NCBI RefSeq assembly: GCF_008304605.1 | Contig: NZ_PIJY01000024.1 | Span: forward strand, 310,857 to 374,856 | DNA from: Oceanobacillus polygoni | Lineage (GTDB): Bacteria; Bacillota; Bacilli; Bacillales; Amphibacillaceae | Length of the DNA: 64,000 bases | Reading direction: 5' to 3' | In this document: positions 55,226 to 64,000 of the stretch, piece after piece | Layout: each line of letters starts with the position of its first letter | Numbering within the stretch: position 1 is the first letter of the stretch | Translations under genes and position numbers: made by a program | Notes under the pieces: generated by a model | Databases searched by the model: none | Told to the model about the DNA's origin: nothing | What the model saw: only the letters and a program-made list of their open reading frames with translations

Positions 55226-55540
55226 ATGCAGCAAATAACAGAAGAAAGTCTGAAACAGGAACGCATGTTACTCTATATTTATACACCTTTTTGTGGAACA
55301 TGTACGGTGGCAAGGTCCATGCTGGATACAATCGAGTCTGTCCATGGAATGGATATCTTTTATGAGATGAATGCGTCCTTGTATCCAGAATTTATGCAGG
55401 AAAATAAAATTGAAAGTGTACCATGCCTTCTCATTAAAGAAGGGAATCAAGTGAAAGAAAAAATCTATGCTTTTCAATCGACAGGCAATATATATAGCTA
55501 TTTAATGACGTATAAACCGGAAATATTTGCCATTAAATAG
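55226..55540 (+). CDS. yusE: Thioredoxin-like protein YusE
   Basis: 104 residues, thioredoxin fold, active-site CGTC (Cys23, Cys26) in YTPFCGTCTVARSM; cis-Pro region ESVPCLLI with an extra Cys next to it. ATG 55226 is 6 nt after AAGGTGG; the TTG at 55205 is poorly placed. Cytosolic thiol-disulfide role presumed. Immediately followed by the met promoter. Confidence 0.87.
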   Translation: MQQITEESLKQERMLLYIYTPFCGTCTVARSMLDTIESVHGMDIFYEMNASLYPEFMQENKIESVPCLLIKEGNQVKEKIYAFQSTGNIYSYLMTYKPEIFAIK

Positions 55541-55557
55541 CTATATGCCAATTATGA

Positions 55558-55586
55558 TTGACACAGGTATTTTAGCATGCTACGAT
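55558..55586 (+). promoter_or_regulatory. Promoter of metNPQ
   Basis: Perfect TTGACA (55558-55563), 17-nt spacer, TACGAT (55581-55586), about 36 nt before the S-box. Confidence 0.7.
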
Positions 55587-55621
55587 AGTGTCACCGAATT
55601 GCTAAATCGAATACGATCTAT

Positions 55622-55725
55622 CTCTTATCTTGAGCGGTGGAGGGACTGGCCCTTTGAAACCGCGGCAACCTTCAATTTTTTTGAAAGGTGCCAATTCCTG
55701 CAAAGTAATCTTTGACAGATAAGAG
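55622..55725 (+). ncRNA. SAM-I (S-box) riboswitch of metNPQ
   Basis: P1 CTCTTATC pairs with GATAAGAG; core blocks GAGC-GGTGGAGGGA, GGCCC-TTTGAAACC and GCGGCAACC are present. A terminator follows at 55748-55782. Standard S-box target: methionine uptake when SAM is scarce. Confidence 0.96.
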
Positions 55726-55747
55726 AACGTGAGACTTTATCATAATT

Positions 55748-55782
55748 ACGTCTTTCTGTTCTCTTACAGATGGACGTTTTTT
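55748..55782 (+). terminator. S-box terminator before metN
   Basis: ACGTC plus TTCTG pairs with CAGA plus GACGT, followed by six T; AAGAGAAC at 55721-55728 can alternatively pair with GTTCTCTT inside it, an antiterminator arrangement. Confidence 0.75.
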
Positions 55783-55884
55783 GTTTTTGCAAAATGGATA
55801 GTATAAACCTACATACCTGCACAAGTACAAGGAAGAAAATTACTTAAGACATGGTGATAGCCAGAACGAAGAGGAGGACGTGAA

Positions 55885-56916
55885 GTGATTTCGATTGAAG
55901 GCTTACGTAAGGTTTTTAAATTAAATAATAATGACATTACAGCTGTCGATGATTTGACGCTTACTATACCTGAAGGCGAGATTTTCGGTGTTATTGGATA
56001 CAGTGGTGCAGGAAAGAGTACATTTGTCAGACTGCTTAACCGACTGGAAGAACCATCATCTGGAAGAATTGTTATTGATAATCAAGAAATAACAGCACTT
56101 AATTCGAAGCAGCTTCGCCTTGCAAGACAGGGAATTGGCATGATTTTTCAGCATTTCAATTTGCTCTGGTCGAGAACGGTTGAGGCAAATATTGCGTTTC
56201 CACTCGAAATCGCGGGAGTTCCTAAAGAGGAGCGTGCAAGGCGAGTACAGGAGCTCATTGATTTGGTCGGGCTTAGTGGACGAGAGAAAGCATATCCATC
56301 CCAGTTAAGTGGCGGTCAAAAGCAGCGTGTTGGGATCGCACGAGCACTTGCGAATAACCCAAAAGTGCTGTTATGTGACGAAGCAACTTCGGCATTGGAT
56401 CCCGAAACGACGAACGCTATTTTAAATTTGCTCGTCGATATTAATCAAAAGCTCGGTCTGACAATTATTTTGATTACACATGAAATGCATGTGATTCGAA
56501 AAATCTGTAACCAAGTAGCGGTTATGGAACAAGGGCGAATTGTTGAACAAGGGAATGTGCTTGATGTATTTACTCATCCAGTACAGTCAGTTACGAAGAA
56601 GTTTGTACAGCAAATAATGGGTACAAACGAGGAAGAGGACGATATTACGAATTTAATCGACAACTATAAGGATGGAACGCTTCTAAAGCTTCAATTTATA
56701 GGAGAAGCAACGAATCAAACCTTGATAAGCGAAATTGCAAAGCGCTTTGATATCCATCTCAATATATTGCAAGGAAAAATTACACAAACACAAGCAGGCG
56801 GATATGGAACACTATTCGTTCAGGTTATGGGTGAACAAGAGGAAATTGATAGAGCAGTAAGCTTTATACAGGAGCAGACCTCGGTCGAAGTGGAGGTTAT
56901 CCGGGATGTTAACTGA
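55885..56916 (+). CDS. metN: Methionine ABC transporter ATPase
   Basis: 343 residues: ABC domain with Walker A GYSGAGKST, LSGGQKQR and LLCDEATSALDPET, then a C-terminal NIL (methionine-sensing) domain after residue 265. GTG start with GAGGAGG upstream. The last codons overlap metP by 11 nt. S-box controlled. Confidence 0.96.
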   Translation: MISIEGLRKVFKLNNNDITAVDDLTLTIPEGEIFGVIGYSGAGKSTFVRLLNRLEEPSSGRIVIDNQEITALNSKQLRLARQGIGMIFQHFNLLWSRTVEANIAFPLEIAGVPKEERARRVQELIDLVGLSGREKAYPSQLSGGQKQRVGIARALANNPKVLLCDEATSALDPETTNAILNLLVDINQKLGLTIILITHEMHVIRKICNQVAVMEQGRIVEQGNVLDVFTHPVQSVTKKFVQQIMGTNEEEDDITNLIDNYKDGTLLKLQFIGEATNQTLISEIAKRFDIHLNILQGKITQTQAGGYGTLFVQVMGEQEEIDRAVSFIQEQTSVEVEVIRDVN

Positions 56917-57574
56917 GTTATTCCCAAATATTAAATATGATGATTTAGTTGAAGCAGTTTATGAAACATTTTACATGACAATCATTTCAATTATTGGAAC
57001 ATGTATAATCGGTCTACTATTAGGTTTGCTTTTATACCTAACGACAAAAGACGGCATCTGGCAAAATAAATACATTAATTTTATCGTAGCGGCTTTTGTA
57101 AATATATTTAGAGCGATTCCGTTTATTATATTAATCTTATTACTGTTTCCATTTACCAACTTTCTTATCGGAACGATACGAGGACCAAATGCAGCATTAC
57201 CAGCATTAATAATTGGTTCTGCGCCGTTTTATGGTAGACTCGTTGAAATTGCACTTAAGGAAGTGGATAAAGGAGTAGTAGAGGCAGCGAAAGCGATGGG
57301 TGCGAAAACCCGTACAATCATTTTTCGTGTCTTAATTCCTGAATCAATGCCAGCTTTAGTATCAGGGCTTACCGTTACCTCTATTGCGTTAATAGGTTAT
57401 ACCGCAATGGCTGGTGCTATTGGTGCAGGTGGTCTTGGAAGCTATGCGTATTATTTTGGATTTCAGCGACGAGATTTTGATGTCGTATTTCTTTGTACCA
57501 TTATTATTGTAATTATCGTGTTTATATTCCAATTTATTGGGGATTTTATTACAAACAAGCTTGATAAACGATAA
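56906..57574 (+). CDS. metP: Methionine ABC transporter permease
   Basis: 222 residues, five membrane helices; MetI-type permease with the EAA coupling loop EAAKAMGAKTRTIIFRVLIPE. Start at 56906 inside metN. Forms the MetNPQ importer with flanking genes. Confidence 0.95.
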   Translation: MLTELFPNIKYDDLVEAVYETFYMTIISIIGTCIIGLLLGLLLYLTTKDGIWQNKYINFIVAAFVNIFRAIPFIILILLLFPFTNFLIGTIRGPNAALPALIIGSAPFYGRLVEIALKEVDKGVVEAAKAMGAKTRTIIFRVLIPESMPALVSGLTVTSIALIGYTAMAGAIGAGGLGSYAYYFGFQRRDFDVVFLCTIIIVIIVFIFQFIGDFITNKLDKR

Positions 57575-57646
57575 GCATTTCCAATGCATCAAAATAGGTG
57601 AAACCTATTTAATGATAATAACAAATAAAGAAGGGGAGAAATGAGA

Positions 57647-58480
57647 ATGAAAAAGATTTTAGCATTCGTAGCATTTGCACTTGTACTATTATTAGCTGCT
57701 TGTGGTGGAAATGATTCAGACAATGGTTCATCAGAAGAAACAGCAGAAATCACAGTTGGAGCATCAAGTACTCCGCACGCAGAAATTTTGGAAGAGGCGC
57801 AGCCACTACTTGAAGAACAAGGTATAACACTTCATATTGAGGAGTATCAGGATTATATACTTCCAAATGATGATTTAGATAATGGCACATTAGATGCGAA
57901 CTACTTCCAGCACATTCCATATTTAAATCAAACCGTGGAAGACACTGGCTATGAAATCGAATCGATTGGAGCTATTCACGTAGAACCAATGGGCGTATAT
58001 TCAAAAGGGATTGCATCTGTTGATGACATAGAAGATGGGACGGAAGTTATTTTAAGTAATTCTGTTTCCGATCATGGACGTGTTTTAGCATTATTTGAGC
58101 AGGAAGGTTTAATTACATTAGATGAAAGTGTAGAAAAATCTGCTGCAACAATAGACAATATCGTTGATAATCCAAAGAACTTAGTTTTCTCACCGGATTA
58201 TGAGCCGGCATTCTTGCCAGAGCTTTATGAATCAGAAGACGATACACTTGCTGTTATCAATACAAACTATGCGATTGGTGCAGGACTTAACCCATTAGAG
58301 GATGCTTTATTTATTGAAGGGGAAGAATCCGAATACGTAAACGTTATTGCTGTAAGATCCGAAGATGCTGATAACGAAGGATTAAAGAAACTGATTGATG
58401 TATTGCATTCTGAGGAAATTCAAAACTTTATTACGGAAAACTACGAAGGTGCAGTTGTACCAGTCGGTGGCAGTAATTAA
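57647..58480 (+). CDS. metQ: Methionine-binding lipoprotein
   Basis: 277 residues, NlpA family. Lipobox LLAAC with Cys19; VGASSTPHAEILEEAQPLL and the ALFIEGEESEYVNVIAVRSED end are typical. Binds methionine (or its D-form or oxide) outside the membrane. ATG 57647 is 8 nt after AAGGGGAG; ATG 57641 is too close. The 600-bp gap to sufC holds a possible small gene, a terminator and the suf promoter. Confidence 0.94.
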   Translation: MKKILAFVAFALVLLLAACGGNDSDNGSSEETAEITVGASSTPHAEILEEAQPLLEEQGITLHIEEYQDYILPNDDLDNGTLDANYFQHIPYLNQTVEDTGYEIESIGAIHVEPMGVYSKGIASVDDIEDGTEVILSNSVSDHGRVLALFEQEGLITLDESVEKSAATIDNIVDNPKNLVFSPDYEPAFLPELYESEDDTLAVINTNYAIGAGLNPLEDALFIEGEESEYVNVIAVRSEDADNEGLKKLIDVLHSEEIQNFITENYEGAVVPVGGSN

Positions 58481-58707
58481 TTATAATTGAATAAGAGCAT
58501 TTTAAAGGATACACCCGCTATTTGCCATTATTTAATGTCGTTACTATGTTTTAACGTTGTGATTCGTTCATTTATAGAATAATCCATCCATAGAGGTTTA
58601 AATCCGAATTGTAAAGGGAACCTTTCTAGTGTTACCATATTGATGTAACCAAAACGAAAGGATGATTCACTATTGACAGTGGTCTGAGTTTGAATTACAC
58701 TTCGGAA

Positions 58708-58860
58708 ATGGAAAAAGGAATGACGAAGTCTCGACACGTTTGCTATGAGGAATACAGCAGAAATCTTGCAAAGCGAATGGACGTGGAAAAACAACGAGAG
58801 CGGGAATATAAAAAGGCAAAAAGGCTTGTGGCAGAAATGGATAGCCAATTAGTAAAATAA
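58708..58860 (+). CDS. Possible 50-residue charged helical protein
   Basis: A short frame encoding MEKGMTKSRHVCYEEYSRNL followed by a run of Lys/Arg/Glu that would be one long helix. No clear SD stands before ATG 58708; AAAGGATG at 58657-58664 would fit only a non-standard ATT at 58672. The opposite strand is also open here, so coding is unproven. No family recognised. Confidence 0.3.
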   Translation: MEKGMTKSRHVCYEEYSRNLAKRMDVEKQREREYKKAKRLVAEMDSQLVK

Positions 58861-58880
58861 TAAACATATGATTATCATTG

Positions 58881-58918
58881 GTGCTGGTGTCCAAAGAAGG
58901 ATATCAGCACTATTTGTT
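58881..58918 (+). terminator. Terminator between metNPQ and suf
   Basis: GTGCTGGTGTCC pairs with GGATATCAGCAC (12 bp with two GU) around AAAGAA, then TATTTGTTT. Confidence 0.6.
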
Positions 58919-58978
58919 TGTACTATTATAGCTAGTTTGATATGGTTAAACTAGGAATGGGCTGTACACCTAAAAGAG

Positions 58979-59007
58979 TTGATAATTAATTGGAAATGCT
59001 TTAAGAT
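58979..59007 (+). promoter_or_regulatory. Promoter of sufCDSUB
   Basis: TTGATA (58979-58984), 17-nt spacer, TAAGAT (59002-59007). About 73 nt before the sufC start. Confidence 0.65.
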
Positions 59008-59080
59008 TGTAATGAGAATAAGGTGAGAATGATATCAATTCATTTCATACTAGAAAATAGCTTACTTGGAGGTATGTTTT

Positions 59081-59866
59081 ATGTCAGGATCAGTTTTAGA
59101 AATTAAGAATCTTCATGTATCCATTGAAGATAAAGAGATATTAAAAGGTGTAAACCTTACGATAAAAGGTGGAGAGTTCCACGCAATCATGGGGCCGAAC
59201 GGAACAGGTAAATCTACCCTTGCTTCTGCAATCATGGGGCATCCAAAATATGAAGTTACAGAAGGTAGTATTACACTTGATGGTGAAGATGTACTGGAGA
59301 TGGAAGTAGATGAGCGTGCTCGTGCTGGTCTGTTTTTAGCGATGCAATATCCAAGTGAAATCAGCGGTGTAACAACTTCTGACTTCCTTCGTTCTGCAAT
59401 TAATGCTCGTCGTGAAGAAGGCGATGAAGTATCCCTAATGAAATTTATTAAGCAATTAGATAAAGACTTAGATTTACTTGAAATTGATCAAAACATGGCT
59501 ACACGTTACTTAAATGAAGGTTTCTCTGGTGGGGAGAAAAAACGTAACGAAATCCTTCAATTATTGCAAATCAACCCTGCTATTGCAATTTTAGATGAAA
59601 TCGATTCTGGTTTGGATATCGATGCATTGAAGATTGTATCTAAAGGAATTAATAAAATGCGCGGAGAAAACTTTGGTTGCCTAATGATTACGCACTACCA
59701 ACGTTTACTAAACTACATTACTCCTGACTTTGTTCACGTTATGATGCAAGGCCGTGTTGTGAAATCAGGTGGACCTGAGCTTGCGAAACGCTTAGAAGCA
59801 GACGGTTATGAGTGGATTAAAGAAGAGCTAGGTATTACAGACGAAACAGTAGAACAAAACGCGTAA
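59081..59866 (+). CDS. sufC: Fe-S assembly ATPase SufC
   Basis: 261 residues, soluble ABC ATPase of the SufBCD scaffold. Walker A GPNGTGKST, signature FSGGEKKR, Walker B AILDEIDSGLDID, H-loop ITHYQRL. ATG at 59081 with TTGGAGG upstream gives the usual family length. First gene of the suf operon. Confidence 0.97.
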   Translation: MSGSVLEIKNLHVSIEDKEILKGVNLTIKGGEFHAIMGPNGTGKSTLASAIMGHPKYEVTEGSITLDGEDVLEMEVDERARAGLFLAMQYPSEISGVTTSDFLRSAINARREEGDEVSLMKFIKQLDKDLDLLEIDQNMATRYLNEGFSGGEKKRNEILQLLQINPAIAILDEIDSGLDIDALKIVSKGINKMRGENFGCLMITHYQRLLNYITPDFVHVMMQGRVVKSGGPELAKRLEADGYEWIKEELGITDETVEQNA

Positions 59867-59882
59867 TGTTAGGAGGAGTAAA

Positions 59883-62837
<2,955 letters not shown>

Positions 62838-62872
62838 GTATCGTTTTTTAAATACCAAGAGGAGGTTATATA

Positions 62873-64000
62873 ATGGCTAAAAAAATGCCTGAAATGGAAG
62901 AATATAAATATGGATTTCATGATAAAGACGTCTCTGTTTTCCGAACAGAAAGAGGATTAACACGTAAAGTCGTTGAAGAAATCTCTAAAATGAAAGAAGA
63001 GCCACAGTGGATGCTTGACTACCGCCTGAAGGCATTAGAGCATTTTTACGAACGCCCAATGCCACAATGGGGTGGAGATCTTACTGAACTTGATTTCGAT
63101 GAGATTGTTTATTACGTTAAACCATCTGAAAAACAAGGTAGAACATGGGATGAAGTACCTGCAGAAATCAAAGAAACATTTGATAAGCTTGGTATTCCAG
63201 AAGCAGAACAAAAATATTTAGCTGGTGTATCTGCACAGTATGAGTCTGAAGTAGTTTACCATAGCTTGAAAGAAGACCTTCAAGAACTAGGTATCGTATT
63301 TAAGGATACTGATACAGCGCTAAAAGAAAACGAAGAGTTATTTAAAGAATACTTCGGTAAAGTTATTCCATATTCTGATAATAAATTCTCTGCGTTGAAC
63401 TCAGCGGTATGGTCTGGTGGATCATTTATCTATGTTCCAAAAGGTGTTCAAACGTCAACACCATTGCAAGCATATTTCCGTATTAACTCAGAAAATATGG
63501 GACAATTTGAAAGAACATTAATCATTGTTGATGAAGGTGCTTCTGTACACTATGTTGAGGGCTGTACAGCACCAGTCTTTACAACAAACTCGCTTCACAG
63601 TGCAGTTGTTGAAATCATCGTTAAGAAAGATGCATATTGCCGTTATACAACGATTCAAAACTGGGCAAATAACGTATATAACCTAGTTACAAAGCGTGCG
63701 GTATGTGATGCAAATGCAACAATGGAATGGATTGACGGTAACATCGGTTCGAAATTAACGATGAAATACCCTGCGATTTTATTAAAAGGTGAAGGTGCAC
63801 GTGGTAACACGCTATCAATCGCTATCGCTGGTAAAGGACAATTACAGCATGCAGGTGCAAAAATGCATCATTTAGCACCAAACACATCTTCAACGATTGT
63901 CTCAAAATCGATTTCGAAGCAAGGCGGTAAGGTTTCTTACCTTGGTCTTGTACACTTTGGACGTAAAGCAGACGGTGCACGTGCAAACATCGAATGTGAC
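62873..64000 (+). CDS. sufB: Fe-S assembly scaffold SufB, 3' end outside window
   Basis: The first 376 codons of about 465 are present. [19 protein letters not shown] start, [32 protein letters not shown] and the [35 protein letters not shown] stretch, all classic SufB. Works with SufC and SufD as the Fe-S scaffold. SD GAGGAGG. Open to the window edge. Confidence 0.97.
   Translation, partial: MAKKMPEMEEYKYGFHDKDVSVFRTERGLTRKVVEEISKMKEEPQWMLDYRLKALEHFYERPMPQWGGDLTELDFDEIVYYVKPSEKQGRTWDEVPAEIKETFDKLGIPEAEQKYLAGVSAQYESEVVYHSLKEDLQELGIVFKDTDTALKENEELFKEYFGKVIPYSDNKFSALNSAVWSGGSFIYVPKGVQTSTPLQAYFRINSENMGQFERTLIIVDEGASVHYVEGCTAPVFTTNSLHSAVVEIIVKKDAYCRYTTIQNWANNVYNLVTKRAVCDANATMEWIDGNIGSKLTMKYPAILLKGEGARGNTLSIAIAGKGQLQHAGAKMHHLAPNTSSTIVSKSISKQGGKVSYLGLVHFGRKADGARANIECD

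Noticed and set aside
58528-58848. 106-codon minus-strand frame between metQ and sufC
   Set aside because: No SD and mostly Phe/His/Ser-rich sequence in its first half; overlaps an equally plausible plus-strand frame. Neither is proven.

Overview
The window looks like chromosomal DNA of a low-GC, salt-tolerant Bacillaceae bacterium, probably close to Oceanobacillus or Virgibacillus. This rests on protein resemblance, an ectoine ABC operon plus a BCCT betaine-type carrier, a LiaFSR envelope-stress system, a SufCDSUB operon, S-box (SAM-I) riboswitches, and gene order matching the Bacillus subtilis yus/met/suf region. No sequence search was run, so family calls come from recognisable motifs and gene order. 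Many genes start with TTG or GTG behind strong Shine-Dalgarno (SD) sequences; starts were chosen by SD spacing and family length.

Layout. 1-4.4 kb (minus): an esterase running off the edge and a heterodimeric ABC exporter. 4.5-12.8 kb: purA, divergent from purB-C-S-Q-L-F; this purine operon stops after purF, without purEK before it or purMNHD after it. 13.0-18.7 kb: tRNA-Val, then an S-box riboswitch in front of a thiolase, a 33-residue membrane peptide, a sodium:solute symporter and acetoacetyl-CoA synthetase, apparently an acetoacetate uptake and activation module. 19.0-21.3 kb: ectABC. 21.4-28.1 kb: assorted genes (TSUP permease, alpha/beta hydrolase, M42 peptidase, PAQR protein, DUF1836, flavin monooxygenase, GlsB-like, DedA), ending in a 21-bp tandem repeat. 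28.2-31.9 kb: a lia-type envelope-stress operon. 32-36.3 kb: an aromatic-acid-exporter-like protein, a tiny zinc-ribbon gene and the glyoxylate shunt aceB-aceA. 36.5-42.7 kb: a CwlO-like hydrolase, a BCCT transporter, a CNNM/CorC transporter with an unusual leader, and a Vms1-like release factor. 42.8-47.2 kb (minus): znuA-C-B, zur, two crcB fluoride-channel genes and an SH3 protein. 47.3-53 kb: fadN-fadA-fadE with a FadR operator. 53-64 kb: DinB, yusI, gcvH, yusF, yusE, an S-box riboswitch with metNPQ, and sufCDSU plus part of sufB.

How it fits together. Fatty-acid beta-oxidation, acetoacetate activation and the glyoxylate shunt would together let the cell grow on C2 units. Ectoine synthesis and the BCCT carrier serve salt tolerance. 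LiaFSR, the CwlO-like hydrolase and PspA/LiaH serve the envelope. Met uptake and Suf assembly handle sulfur.

The most unusual signals are the S-box in front of a ketone-body module; the CNNM gene leader, where a perfect hairpin sits between SD and start codon and folding it would restore normal spacing; two crcB genes translationally coupled to zur; palindromes around a tiny zinc-ribbon gene before aceBA; two unrelated tandem arrays that share a 21-bp period; and a 120-bp imperfect palindrome before yusF.
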